A stretch of DNA of 64,000 bases from Cymbomonas tetramitiformis (GCA_001247695.2 LGRX02012774.1:1-64000); one strand, 5' to 3'; positions 8,351 through 18,244 are shown, counted from the first letter of the stretch. Translations and numbers: made by a program. The notes: generated from the sequence alone by a model not told the origin.

Positions 8351-11300
8351 ATGTCGGCAAAATGGGCGATGTGCGCGCTGCTCGTTCAGCAAAGCGTGTT
8401 GATCGTGGCCACAAGAATGAACGCGGGCAGCACGAATATGCGTGTGGAGTTGCCGATACTCTACGACAAAACCAGGTTTGGCGCCGTGCAAAATGCGGTG
8501 GGCGGGGCCATCAGTGGTGCGCTGCGAGTCAAGGCACGCGACGTGGAAGTCGTGGCAGCGCGTACTCCCAGCGACTCGCTCGTGGGAAAAACTCACGTCG
8601 ACGTGTTTGTCACGGCAAGTACCAAACCGAAATGGGTAAAACGACTGATGCGCGACCCTTCGGTCGTGGATGCGGCCTTAGAAAACCTGGAGGTTATGCG
8701 CTCCGACGGCGTCGTGGTCATCGAGGATTTGCCGGCCGATGTGGCAGCGATCAAACCGGACGACCGGCGTGAACTGGTCGAAAACGGCGGTGATCGTCGC
8801 GTGATGACGGAAACGGGCAGCATGGGTTCCACCGATTGGGGGGTCATCACCGAAGCGCAGTGTCAAGCGTTTGCGATTAGCCAGAACCTTACGTATCAGA
8901 TAATCGAGGACGTCACCGTAAGCAACGGGTGCCTCGGTGGACAGGACACCTCATCTACGTTGGGGGTCGCGTTCAACACCGCCGACCACGGTGAAGGTCT
9001 TGCGTGCGACGCGTCGCAGTACGGCGGCTGCGTCTGCTACAAATTTAACGATAATACCCTTTCGTTTCCAGTCGATTTTGCGAACACGCTAAACGCCGAC
9101 GAGCATTGCGCTCAATTGGGTGATATGGTTTCCGATCCTATAACGCTCTCCGTGTCCGGGTGCGACTACGTCACAGTAACATACGGCACCTGCGCGGACG
9201 CAGACGGTTACGAACCGTTCGTAATCGCCGGGCTGTGCAATGAACTTGGCGTGGACGTCGATAGTACGTATCAGGGTATATACGATCCCCTAGCTCAGAC
9301 CGGTTGCGGGTATGCGCTATACAATGATATCACGCAATTTAACACGTACGCGGACCCCAGTGGTATTTGCACAAATCAGAGAAGGTGCCACTGCGTGTCG
9401 GACACGTGCGCTTTCAACGTTGTCACGGCATCACCTACGGGATCACCTACCCCATCACCTACAACGCCAACGATATCGAATGGGTGCGAGGTGCATTCAG
9501 TATTTTCAGGCACTTGCTCCAGCAACTCGTTACAATCCGTGACCGATACGTCGATGTGTAGCGAAATGACCGCGCTGTTCGGCGGGAGCTATGTGGATAG
9601 CGCACCGTCGGGTTTTGATGGTACGTTGTACGCATCAGGGTGCATAATGGCCATACTCCCCCCTCCAACCACTTACGTTAACGCGCTCGGCGACGGGGAT
9701 TGTCAAAACGGAGTGGGATTGTGTATATGCACCGATTTGGCCTGCCTCGTAGGATCTGCGACCGTCGATGCGCCTATAGCTGCATCCACAAACGCGCCGA
9801 CCAGCGCCGACACGGGATCCGGTGGTGATGAAGACGCGTGCACGACGCACACCGTCACCACCGACGACTGCGCCAAGTTCGGGTACACCACGGTCGTGGA
9901 CAGCACCACCTGCGGCGCGTTGGCCGCGGACGCGGGGTACGCGTACTGGACGGCGCCGCCGACCGGCGTGCCGCCCACGATGCTGCCCGCTGGCTGCGTG
10001 TACGACGCGACGGAGCCTGATGCCGTAGCCACGTACCTGGCGACGGGCACGGCCACGTGCAGCGCCACGAGGAGCTGCCTCTGCCAATCGTGCCCGGTCG
10101 GTAGCACCGACGATACCAGCACAGACACCGGCACGGACACCGGCACAGACACCGGCTCTGGTACGGACACGGGATCCGCCGACGACGAGATTGTTTGCAC
10201 GACGCACACCGTCACCACCGACGACTGCGCCAAGTTCGGGTACACCACGGTCGTGGACAGCACCACCTGCGGCGCGATGGCTGCGGACGCGGGGTACCCG
10301 TACTGGACCGCACCGCCCGACGTGCCCGGCACGATGCTGCCCGCTGGCTGCGTGTACGACGCGACGGAGCCTGATGCCGTAGCCACGTACCTGGCGACGG
10401 GCACGGCCGGGTGCAGCGCCACGAGGAGCTGCCTCTGCCAATCGTGCCCGGTCGGTAGCACCGCCACGAGCACCGACGATACCGGTACGGACACCAGCAC
10501 CGACACCGGCACTGGCACGGACACGGGATCTGGTGGTGGCGACACCGCCGACGACGAGGACGTGTGCACGACGCACACCGTCACCACTGACGACTGCGCC
10601 AAGTTCGGGTACACCACGGTGGCGGACGGCACCACCTGCGGCGCGTTGGCCGCGGACGCGGGGTACGCGTACTGGACGGCGCCGCCGACCGGCGTGCCGC
10701 CCACGATGCTGCCCGCTGGCTGCGTGTACGACGCGACGGGGACAACCGGAGCCGCGTACCTGGCGACGGGCACGGCCACGTGCAGCGCCAGCAGGAGCTG
10801 CCTCTGCCAATCCTGCTCGGCCGGTAGCACCGACACGAGCACCGACGATACCAGCACGGACACCAGCACGGACACCAGCACCGACACCGGCACTGGTACG
10901 GACACGGGTTCCGTCGACGACGAGGACGTGTGCACGACGCACACCGTCACCACCGACGACTGCGCCAAGTTCGGGTACACCACGGTGGCGGACGGCACCA
11001 CCTGCGGCGCGTTGGCCGCGGACGCGGGGTACGCGTACTGGACGGCGCCGCCGACCGGCGTGCCGCCCACGATGCTGCCCGCTGGCTGCGTGTACGACGC
11101 GACGGGGACAACCGGAGCCGCGTACCTGGCGACGGGCACGGCCACGTGCAGCGCCAGCAGGAGCTGCCTCTGCCAATCCTGCTCGGCCGGTAGCACCGAC
11201 ACCGGCACTAGCGACGATGCGTTACCCACCATATGTGATTTGACGCAGCCCTACGCAGAACCGTGCAAATTATCGTCGGTCTACGCTTACGAGGCAACTA

Positions 11301-11620
11301 CGGGTATGCTAACGTTCGACGACGACGGCGCCGTGTACGCCTATATCGTATCCGGCACGGGCGCTATGTACGACGACAACGCAGCGCCATCCGTCATCGA
11401 GCAAATAATCGGCATCGATAGCACACAACGAACGCGAGTCATAATCAAAAACGGCACAAATCATACGTTTACCACCGGATTGTCCTACGTCTACCGCATT
11501 CTCACCGTCTTGGACGACGACACGTACCCTTTCGAAGGTGCGCCGATTCACAAGCGCGTGCGTCCCCCGTTTGCGGTTGCGTTGTTACCCGTTGTCGTAG
11601 CGCGGATGCGTATCGTCTGA
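8351..11620 (+). CDS. Secreted Cys-rich repeat surface protein
   Basis: A 1089-residue protein with a hydrophobic signal sequence at about residues 4-25. It carries about seven copies of a cysteine-rich module with the order C, C, (P/S/T)-x-GC, C, C-x-C: three diverged copies in the first 480 residues and four almost identical copies encoded by 9839-11185. The copies are joined by linkers rich in Thr, Ser, Asp and Gly (TDTGTD type), typical of O-glycosylated stalks. A secreted or particle-surface adhesin is the likely role. The start at ATG 8351 is chosen because the frame upstream only offers GTG, and the signal peptide follows directly. AT-rich sequence with TATATATATA at 8232-8243 lies upstream. 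The same module occurs twice in the protein at 61201-61839. The 3' end overlaps the convergent gene by 36 bases. Confidence 0.8.
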   Translation: MSAKWAMCALLVQQSVLIVATRMNAGSTNMRVELPILYDKTRFGAVQNAVGGAISGALRVKARDVEVVAARTPSDSLVGKTHVDVFVTASTKPKWVKRLMRDPSVVDAALENLEVMRSDGVVVIEDLPADVAAIKPDDRRELVENGGDRRVMTETGSMGSTDWGVITEAQCQAFAISQNLTYQIIEDVTVSNGCLGGQDTSSTLGVAFNTADHGEGLACDASQYGGCVCYKFNDNTLSFPVDFANTLNADEHCAQLGDMVSDPITLSVSGCDYVTVTYGTCADADGYEPFVIAGLCNELGVDVDSTYQGIYDPLAQTGCGYALYNDITQFNTYADPSGICTNQRRCHCVSDTCAFNVVTASPTGSPTPSPTTPTISNGCEVHSVFSGTCSSNSLQSVTDTSMCSEMTALFGGSYVDSAPSGFDGTLYASGCIMAILPPPTTYVNALGDGDCQNGVGLCICTDLACLVGSATVDAPIAASTNAPTSADTGSGGDEDACTTHTVTTDDCAKFGYTTVVDSTTCGALAADAGYAYWTAPPTGVPPTMLPAGCVYDATEPDAVATYLATGTATCSATRSCLCQSCPVGSTDDTSTDTGTDTGTDTGSGTDTGSADDEIVCTTHTVTTDDCAKFGYTTVVDSTTCGAMAADAGYPYWTAPPDVPGTMLPAGCVYDATEPDAVATYLATGTAGCSATRSCLCQSCPVGSTATSTDDTGTDTSTDTGTGTDTGSGGGDTADDEDVCTTHTVTTDDCAKFGYTTVADGTTCGALAADAGYAYWTAPPTGVPPTMLPAGCVYDATGTTGAAYLATGTATCSASRSCLCQSCSAGSTDTSTDDTSTDTSTDTSTDTGTGTDTGSVDDEDVCTTHTVTTDDCAKFGYTTVADGTTCGALAADAGYAYWTAPPTGVPPTMLPAGCVYDATGTTGAAYLATGTATCSASRSCLCQSCSAGSTDTGTSDDALPTICDLTQPYAEPCKLSSVYAYEATTGMLTFDDDGAVYAYIVSGTGAMYDDNAAPSVIEQIIGIDSTQRTRVIIKNGTNHTFTTGLSYVYRILTVLDDDTYPFEGAPIHKRVRPPFAVALLPVVVARMRIV
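9839..11185 (+). repeat. Four near-identical coding tandem repeats
   Basis: Units start at 9839, 10196, 10565 and 10931, so the period is 357-369 bases. Each has about 255 conserved bases encoding an 85-residue Cys-rich module, followed by a linker of variable length. The DNA is nearly identical over long stretches, including silent positions, which indicates recent duplication or gene conversion. All units stay in frame. Confidence 0.9.
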
Positions 11621-12916
11621 ATGCGCGTGTCCGCGGGCGATGGACGGATCCTCAAACACCACCTCGCGTAGCACGCAGCGGTCACGCTTATTTAACGCCT
11701 CGGAGACGCCGAACGTCCAAACGGTGGTCAGCGCGTTTTTCAACGCGTCGCGATAACGACGTCGACATCCGTCGTTTAATTCCCACCCGACCGACACCAT
11801 CGAGCTGCTGCGCGTGTAAAGCTGCAACCCGAAGGCAAAAAGAATGTCCTCATGCACTTTTTTTAGAAGCTGCACCATGTCGGTACGACCCGTCGCCATC
11901 GGTGGCACCGCAAGCTCCGTGTCCAGAGGTAGCGGTAAAAGGGCTGGAGCACGCTGAACCATGCGCAGCGGGTCCTGCGTCAGCTGGCAGCACGGGTGTA
12001 GCGTGTTGGTGAAGGTGCTGTCCCCGCCGTTCGACTGTGCGATGCTGGAATTTTCAACATTTTGCTGATGATGAAGATTAGCCGCGATTTGATTTCGCGC
12101 TTGCATGTTGTCCATTGCTGAAATCGCGCGTCTGTCACTGTTCAAGGTGATCAAATTGCGCTCGTCGAAGGCGTTGTCCGTACGGCTGCGTGTGAAAATC
12201 ACTGGCTGCGCGCGTGTGCGATCCGATATCATGCTGCTGTGCACGACGCTCTGCTCGAAACATACGGTCGCGTAGACACCGGCCACGTCGCTGCGCAGGC
12301 GCCCCGTGTTTGTGCACGGACGATCCTTTATCGTACTGAACGTAACGGTCGTAGAGTTTTGTGTGCTGGCTTGTGTTTGTGTAAACGGCGTGCGCAACGA
12401 GTCGTGCGTGTTTTTTTGTACTGTGATCGCATCGCGCGATCCCTCGCCACCAACACGCAACGCGTACTGCTCGTCGGCTTTAAGCGCGTACACACGCATC
12501 AACGGTGGGCGCGTGCTGACGTCGTCAACACGATCCGGAAAATCGGCGGAGTCACGCGAAACTCGCGGCACCACCGTGTAAACGCAAAACCCCATCACGA
12601 TTAGGTTTTCGATGAAGTGCGTGCAGAACACTCCTATGTCCTGCGTGAGATCTTGCATCGCGTCAGCGTCGAGTAACGAGTCCAGAGGAGGGTCTGTCAA
12701 AAATGTCGGTGTGGACGGTAGAACGGCTGCCATGATGATGTTTCTGCACGTGCGCAAGGTGGCATGATTGAAGTACAACTTTTCGTACGCCAGGATTTCT
12801 TCATTGCAGATCGGCCTGAGCGAGTCTGCGCGATCTCGGCGGTGGGTTACGCGCCGAGCGTGGTCGGCGCGCTTGCTTCTACGCCGATTGCTTTTGTTTG
12901 GCGGTCCTAAGGCCAT
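11585..12916 (-). CDS. Unknown protein with portal-like layout, 443 aa
   Basis: A 443-residue protein starting at ATG 12916; the longer frame uses only GTG 12934, and a (TA)n box at 12958-12969 lies about 40 bases upstream. After a very basic N-terminus come a helical region with a hydrophobic GFCVYTVVP strand near residue 110, a polar Gln/Asn/Ser/Thr-rich middle and a C-terminal helical domain. Phage-type portal proteins share this order of clip, wing, polar and helical stem regions at 400-500 residues. This is a resemblance in layout only; no diagnostic motif proves it, so the portal call is an inference. It could equally be another virion protein. Confidence 0.65.
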   Translation of the reverse strand: MALGPPNKSNRRRSKRADHARRVTHRRDRADSLRPICNEEILAYEKLYFNHATLRTCRNIIMAAVLPSTPTFLTDPPLDSLLDADAMQDLTQDIGVFCTHFIENLIVMGFCVYTVVPRVSRDSADFPDRVDDVSTRPPLMRVYALKADEQYALRVGGEGSRDAITVQKNTHDSLRTPFTQTQASTQNSTTVTFSTIKDRPCTNTGRLRSDVAGVYATVCFEQSVVHSSMISDRTRAQPVIFTRSRTDNAFDERNLITLNSDRRAISAMDNMQARNQIAANLHHQQNVENSSIAQSNGGDSTFTNTLHPCCQLTQDPLRMVQRAPALLPLPLDTELAVPPMATGRTDMVQLLKKVHEDILFAFGLQLYTRSSSMVSVGWELNDGCRRRYRDALKNALTTVWTFGVSEALNKRDRCVLREVVFEDPSIARGHAHSDDTHPRYDNG

Positions 12917-12957
12917 TATAACACTAGCGCGCACGACCGTGTGTGGCGGTCCGTGGT

Positions 12958-12969
12958 TATATATATATA
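12958..12969 (-). promoter_or_regulatory. (TA)n promoter element
   Basis: A run of alternating T and A about 40 bases upstream of ATG 12916. Similar runs precede many starts in this window. Confidence 0.5.
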
Positions 12970-13107
12970 CGCTCGTTCCGAAACGCGTCGAGGCGACGAA
13001 CGGGCGAGGTCACGCGCAAGCAGTGCGCGGCAAAACCACCCTAGACATAGCTATTCGCTAACATTGCGTCCGGCCCAGAGTAGGGCCGGGGAAATTATTT
13101 TACTCAT

Positions 13108-13134
13108 ACGCCCAACGGGCGTGGTTTTTTTTTT
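13108..13134 (+). terminator. Hairpin followed by T-run
   Basis: A perfect 6-bp stem (ACGCCC/GGGCGT) with an AAC loop is followed two bases later by ten T residues. In bacteria this would be an intrinsic terminator; here its function is unknown and no plus-strand gene ends just before it. Confidence 0.35.
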
Positions 13135-13497
13135 CATTTCCGCTAACATTGTACTCGAGTACGCACAGATTAAAACGCATAACGATATGGTGCTTAAATA
13201 CGTAACACTGTATCGACTACGACCGTAATACGCAAACAACAGTGCACCTACGCCGACGCTGTGGGCGTAACTAGCTTGTGTTTACGTTTGATGCTGTAGG
13301 TTCTAATCGACAAAGCTGGCGGCGGCAGCTCGTCACCGCTGCGTCCACACGTCGAAATTGACGCATTAGGTACATGGATTTTGCGCGTGGCCACAATTGT
13401 TTCGATTCAGGGTCAGGCTAAGGTTCGCCTAATTGTTATCGGTAATGTCGAGGCCGCGTACACGACGCGTCGATGTACCGGACCGGTCCGGCGCGCC

Positions 13498-14961
13498 TTA
13501 CCGTCTGCGATTAAGCGTTGTCCGACCTAATGATTGCTGTAGCTGCGGGTTAACATTGGATTTTGTCGTTTCAACGTCGGTATTCCCGTTGGCGGTAGTT
13601 TCGATTACGTCTTTTACGATGTTGATTCCGGGTTGCATAAACACGTACAAGACGGTGCACAGCGTGATGATAACGGATGCCGCCATAATGGCGTATTTTT
13701 TGCCAGCGCCAAACACGTCCAGCGTGTCCAGACAAGTTTTCCAATTCTGGAAACGTCGCTCCTCGTCCGCGAACATGTGGTCGTCGTTTTTGTGTAGATT
13801 CCGGTTTGAGGATGTGGTTATTTCGTAATCGACCATAATCTCGCGTAGGGTGTCGAACGGAAAACTCCAAACGCCGAAACACACAACAAACGTCAAGATC
13901 GCGGTAATGACCATCACGATCATCTGCGTGACGCGCAACGTCACGGCTGTCCTCTGCCATTTCGACATATTGCATGCTGCGGTGATCACCATCGACGCCA
14001 TACATACCAGACTGCAGACCATCGCGGCGGTCAACATTCCAACGCCGGCTTCGGTTTGGCGTTGAAACGCGTGGCGCGCGCCGTCGCAACCTTCGTTGAA
14101 TTCATTTTTGAATTCGTATTGAAAAACCAGGGCGGTGCCGACAGCACCCAGGTAACCGAACATCATAACAAAGAATGTAATTCCCAGCGCGATATGCATT
14201 CTGGCTGTGTCGTTTGCTTGATTAAATAAGTTGTCGTGTATAGCCTTTATGGGTTCTAATTCCTGGGTCAACAGCGCGGTAACTTTGTCCGGTGTGCTGC
14301 CAAAATATAGCAACATCTGCATCACGACCGTAAAGCAGCACGCCGCCAGCGCGATCGCCGACGTGATTTGGTAGCCGCCGCTTATATGTTTGTGCACCTT
14401 GTCGAAGCACTTGACCCAGTGATCGTTGATGCCCTCGGTGTAATCGTATATGTCGTCCGCGAGATGGTCCAGGGATGCCCTCGGATACATGTACGACGAC
14501 GCGAACGCGACAGAGGGCCAAACAATCATACACGTGACAAGAAGGGCGTAAAGCAGGTGAAGCAACGAAAATTTGTTCCGCTCTTTTATGGCCACCCTAT
14601 CCAAGGCTGTTTCTTTACTCTGCTCATCTTGAGCCGACGCTTCCCCAGGTTTCGGAAATAGGCGTCTCAAAAACTGGCCACCCTGTTTGTGGCGCACGAT
14701 TGCGACACTGAAGAATGTGCATTGCACAAACCCGGTGATGCAGGCGACGGTCAAAATACCGACTCCCTGACTGTGCAGCGCGTCGATGTCCTGGTGCTGT
14801 CGGTCTTTGCAATCGACTTCATGCACGAACATGCTGCCCATGGCGATGTCGTAAAGGGTGCATGCCAGCGCCACGACAGTCGTTAGGAGGGCGAAAAAGA
14901 AGGTGTAGTCATTTTTGATTAAGTCTACTGCTTCTGGAGTAACATCGTACGACTGCGTCAT
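13498..14961 (-). CDS. Multi-pass membrane protein, 487 aa
   Basis: A 487-residue protein starting at ATG 14961 with about eight long hydrophobic segments, at roughly residues 18-45, 68-92, 134-158, 192-215, 243-268, 293-318, 332-356 and 424-448. Hydrophilic loops between them contain few conserved-looking motifs. The gene could encode a virion or host-membrane protein; no transporter family is recognised. A TATAAATA on the minus strand (15013-15006) lies about 45 bases upstream and fixes this start; the longer in-frame extension to 15450 is antisense to the next gene. The spacer is shared with the divergent zinc-binding gene at 15109. Confidence 0.8.
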   Translation of the reverse strand: MTQSYDVTPEAVDLIKNDYTFFFALLTTVVALACTLYDIAMGSMFVHEVDCKDRQHQDIDALHSQGVGILTVACITGFVQCTFFSVAIVRHKQGGQFLRRLFPKPGEASAQDEQSKETALDRVAIKERNKFSLLHLLYALLVTCMIVWPSVAFASSYMYPRASLDHLADDIYDYTEGINDHWVKCFDKVHKHISGGYQITSAIALAACCFTVVMQMLLYFGSTPDKVTALLTQELEPIKAIHDNLFNQANDTARMHIALGITFFVMMFGYLGAVGTALVFQYEFKNEFNEGCDGARHAFQRQTEAGVGMLTAAMVCSLVCMASMVITAACNMSKWQRTAVTLRVTQMIVMVITAILTFVVCFGVWSFPFDTLREIMVDYEITTSSNRNLHKNDDHMFADEERRFQNWKTCLDTLDVFGAGKKYAIMAASVIITLCTVLYVFMQPGINIVKDVIETTANGNTDVETTKSNVNPQLQQSLGRTTLNRRR

Positions 14962-15005
14962 ATTACCGTCGGAGCAACAGGCTTGCACCGTGACGGCGTG
15001 ACAGG

Positions 15006-15013
15006 TATTTATA
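15006..15013 (-). promoter_or_regulatory. TATA box, possibly bidirectional
   Basis: TATAAATA on the minus strand, about 45 bases before ATG 14961 and about 95 bases before the divergent ATG at 15109. Confidence 0.55.
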
Positions 15014-15108
15014 CGTTTGCGATCGGTGAGTTTGTCTTTGTCGGGTTTTTTTTTATTACCCGCCGACGCGAATGGCTGCGGATTTCGCGCGTGTGGATAC
15101 GACGCAGG

Positions 15109-16008
15109 ATGAGCCCCCTCGAAAGCGCGACGCGCAGGTACGTCGCCGAGGACGCGACCGTTTGGAACACGCTGATCAATCATCGCACCCGCGAGATTGC
15201 GCCGATGGTCAAGAGCGTTAACATCGACGGCGACACGGACATAGGCGCCAGCGACGAAATGACCCGCAAACGCAAACGCGCGAACGCGGCAGAGGGCGAC
15301 GCGACGGCGTCCAATACAAAAATCAGCATGACGCCGCCGCTGATCGAGATGCTGCATATAGTGCAGCAGGCCAATCTGAATCGAACCGGTACGCGCTCCG
15401 CGCCGCAGTCCGGGCGAGCGAACGCGCCCACGGTGGACGAGGTCATACATCGCCAGACGTACGCGTTCGAGTGCCTACTTTTGACGCAGGTGACCACGGT
15501 GCGCCTACCGGACGGTTCGCGGGTGTCCAGCAGGCCGTGCTATTTCGGGCGCGGATGCCAGGGCATGGCGCCCGGTATTCGCGGTCACTCGGAGCACGGC
15601 GGGCACGTGCTCCGAGAGTACCTAACACCGCGGGAGTACGACATCTTCGAACGCACGGGGGTGTCGCCGACGGAACGCAGACCCTGTCTGCTGTGCATGC
15701 GTTCGCAGATTCAGTACGCGCACATGTGCTTGGTGCACAACATGCAAGAGACGCCCAACAGCGCCATCCTGCTCAACTCGTACATAAATTTGCGCGACGA
15801 GGCGGACGGGTACGACGGGCGCTACATGATACCGCGCGAAGATACGCCGAACTTTCAGGGCCTGGCCGGATCCGTGTGCGTGAGCGAGAAACACCTGCTT
15901 CGATGGTACAAAAACACCGCCGGCGTGCACGTAATCGACCAGAGCGCCATCAAGTACGACGGACCGGACGGCGCGTGGGTGGCCGACGCGACGGACCAAC
16001 CTTTTTAA
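15109..16008 (+). CDS. Zinc-binding protein, N-terminal part before frameshift
   Basis: From ATG 15109 this frame gives 299 residues and ends at TAA 16006-16008. A cysteine-rich part near residues 145-215 contains C-x5-C, a C-x2-C pair (RPCLLC) and a later C-x2-H, so a zinc-binding fold is likely. The coding character continues past the stop in the -1 frame through 17750, and the switch point is a run of five T at 16002-16006. I therefore think this is the first third of one protein of about 880 residues. A programmed frameshift, a real lesion or a homopolymer sequencing error would all explain it. The family is unrecognised; a DNA- or RNA-binding role is only a guess. Confidence 0.65.
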   Translation: MSPLESATRRYVAEDATVWNTLINHRTREIAPMVKSVNIDGDTDIGASDEMTRKRKRANAAEGDATASNTKISMTPPLIEMLHIVQQANLNRTGTRSAPQSGRANAPTVDEVIHRQTYAFECLLLTQVTTVRLPDGSRVSSRPCYFGRGCQGMAPGIRGHSEHGGHVLREYLTPREYDIFERTGVSPTERRPCLLCMRSQIQYAHMCLVHNMQETPNSAILLNSYINLRDEADGYDGRYMIPREDTPNFQGLAGSVCVSEKHLLRWYKNTAGVHVIDQSAIKYDGPDGAWVADATDQPF

Positions 16009-17750
16009 CAAAGGATGACATCCTTACGCGCGAATTCGTAAACGAAGCACGCGCGGTGTCGTCCGCACAGCGCGCGGTCGCGCTATCCCCGGACGAGTCC
16101 GGCGCGCCCGCGTGGATAACCCACTGCCATTTCATAGCGGACAACCCAGCCGAATCCTCGGTGTTCGAGACCATGACCCGGTACACGGCGGCCGTGCTCG
16201 ACGGATGCCTGTTCGAGAGCGTGGCCAAGCGCACCACGAAAATGCTCATGCCGACGTTGTTCTCCATGTGCATGCCGCGTGCGGCCCACATAAGATCCAC
16301 CTCCCACGTGGTATGTCGGCACCTGCTGACCGTCCCGCCCGAGCAGGCCGATCGCCAGAAGTGCGTGCGATTTTTGCAGGACGTGCTGCTCTGCGGTATG
16401 CGCGGCGGCTACAGCGAGGCGCGCGTAAAGGCCGCGACAGGCCATCCGTTGCTGTCGCCGAGCGACGCCGCCCAACGCGCCAACCAACGCGCCGGCCTGG
16501 CATGCGCCGTCGAAAAATGCCTCGAAAAGGGTACCGACGACCTCACGCTCGTGTACTGTTTGCGCGAGTACATCGTGCACGTCGTCCGCGACAACCCCGG
16601 CCTGAACACGTTTATGCACGCGCACGTCAACGGATGGTCGATCTTTCAGTGCGCCACCATGCGCACGATGGACGTGGCGCGCAAGCGTGCGCACGGAGCG
16701 ATCGCGAACGACGCCGGCGACGACGCTAAGGGCGCGTTCAAAGCGATGTGCAGAGCGGCGACCAAGGAGTTGCGCAGCATGAATCGGTACTCGGTCAGGC
16801 TACCCAACGTCTGCGACGTCGACGTCAGCAACTTGTTCACCCCACGCGCGTTGCGCATAACCATGTGCAGCGACAAACGCGCGCGAACTTACATGTGCGA
16901 CGCTTCTCTCTACACGGACCACCCCGCAGCGGCGCGGGCCATGTCGCGTATGCACGCCACCACGAGGCCCTTTCTCATACGTCTGCCGCGCGCGTACCAC
17001 GACATATACGTCGACAGCGTCGCCAGGGCGTCCAGGTTCATATGCCAGCACGCGTACGATGCGTGCGCCGAGATGATCAGCCTCGTCTACTACTGCGAAG
17101 TGTGCCGCGACGTAAAAAACCTTACCGGTAAACATTACGGCATGGACAAGGCGGTCACCAGCCAGGGCGACGCAGCGCGACACTGCGCGAGCAAGCGGCA
17201 CGTCGCGTGCAAACACCTTCAACTCACGCACGCGCGGCTGCACGATCGCGGTCATTCGCGATCGTACGCGCTTGTGTACGGTCAGTCCGTTTATATGCTC
17301 ACCGCGTGTTGCGCCAAACTGGTGCGCGATGATTGGACCAAGATCGCCGCGCTCCACGCTGATTCGGATCCTTCGCAAGTGACGCGCTGTTGCACGTGCG
17401 AACCGTCGAACGGGCTTGATGGCCACGCGCGCGGGTCGCCGACGAAGCAAGCTTCAAAGGCGCCCGTGGCGCCCGACGCTGTCAGCTGCGCGCATTGTGG
17501 TTGCGTGCAAAAAGTACGAACGAACCGCTTCTACGGCATGTACCTCGCCGCCCCCGGCAGCACGGAACCGAGACTGCTTCATTTTTGCTCGCAGCATCGT
17601 CGCGGTTGGATGCGCGCCGCCAACGCCTCCATAAGTAACGCTGTGTGCATGACAACGGAGGATTTGCTCTCGTACATAAACATGACATCGACGCGCAACA
17701 CCCGCACCGCGCCGATGGAAGCGCGCAAACGGCTACGCTCGTCCGTGTGA
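16009..17750 (+). CDS. Zinc-binding protein, C-terminal part after frameshift
   Basis: About 580 residues are encoded in the -1 frame relative to the preceding ORF. The frame is open across the T5 run and its codon pattern is good from the junction on; its own first ATG is at 16173. The C-terminal 200 residues contain several Cys/His clusters (C-x2-C at YYCEVC, CCTC, C-x2-C-x-C at SCAHCGC, and C-x2-H), suggesting two or more zinc fingers. As a stand-alone gene it would lack a plausible promoter, which supports joining it to 15109-16008. An intron with a CAG acceptor at 16070 and a donor at 15925 or 15931 is the main alternative. Function unknown. Confidence 0.65.
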
Positions 17751-17793
17751 AACGCTCGCCGGTTAACGGTTGATGGTGAAACGTATTTTCTGT

Positions 17794-17810
17794 AATATAT
17801 ATATATATAT
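17794..17810 (+). promoter_or_regulatory. (TA)n promoter element
   Basis: Alternating A and T about 45 bases upstream of ATG 17852. Confidence 0.5.
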
Positions 17811-17851
17811 GCACACGCGTCATAAATTTATATGCAAGGATTGCGGTATAC

Positions 17852-18244
17852 ATGCAAAGAGACAAGCAGCTTTGCGCAGAGCTTCACGCGCAAGGACACG
17901 TATCTTTAGCAGAGCTCGTCGCGCGTCGACTGGGCATTTCCGACGGTCAAATCGACAACGCGCGACAAACGGTAGCATCGGTTAATAACCCGCCCGACCC
18001 CTCGGTCACGCCGACGAGCGACGCGGTTTCGAGCGGCGTTATCTTGCAGCCGCCTGCGCCAACACCGCCGGCAGCAGCGGAACCGGTCGAACTTTGCGAG
18101 GTCGGCGAAGTGATACCAGCAGTGGACACACAAAGCGACACCGCGCGCCGCACGCAACAGGCGTTCGGAAAAAACGGCGCACCTTTGTGGGCGCGGCATT
18201 TTGACGACGCCGTCGTTTCGTACCTTTTTCCGACGGGTTTCTAG
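17852..18244 (+). CDS. Unknown protein, 130 aa
   Basis: A 130-residue frame starting at ATG 17852. The first 40 residues look like a small helical domain of the helix-turn-helix or UBA size (ending in LGISDGQIDNA), then comes a Pro/Ser/Thr/Ala-rich, probably disordered segment, and a final short ordered tail. The (TA)n element at 17794-17810 supports the start. No family can be assigned. Confidence 0.6.
   Translation: MQRDKQLCAELHAQGHVSLAELVARRLGISDGQIDNARQTVASVNNPPDPSVTPTSDAVSSGVILQPPAPTPPAAAEPVELCEVGEVIPAVDTQSDTARRTQQAFGKNGAPLWARHFDDAVVSYLFPTGF

Larger units (their letters stand above)
12917..13497. other. Intergenic region, about 580 bases
   Basis: The region holds the (TA)n promoter of the minus-strand gene at its left end and the terminator-like hairpin at 13108-13134. 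The rest has only short frames with poor composition; I see no convincing gene. Confidence 0.5.

Noticed and set aside
9839..11185. CRISPR-like array
   Set aside because: The repeats are about 255 bases long, encode protein in frame and are separated by coding linkers, not by unique spacers.
9635..11232. Long antisense frames of about 510 codons across the repeat array
   Set aside because: They lie opposite the signal-peptide-bearing repeat protein, are low-complexity (Val/Ser or Ala/Arg/Gly) and arise from the GC-rich repeats.
15925..16070. Intron explaining the frame change in the zinc-binding gene
   Set aside because: Frame-compatible donor and CAG acceptor exist, but codon use stays coding right up to and beyond the stop, so a frameshift at the T5 run fits better. 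Kept as an alternative.
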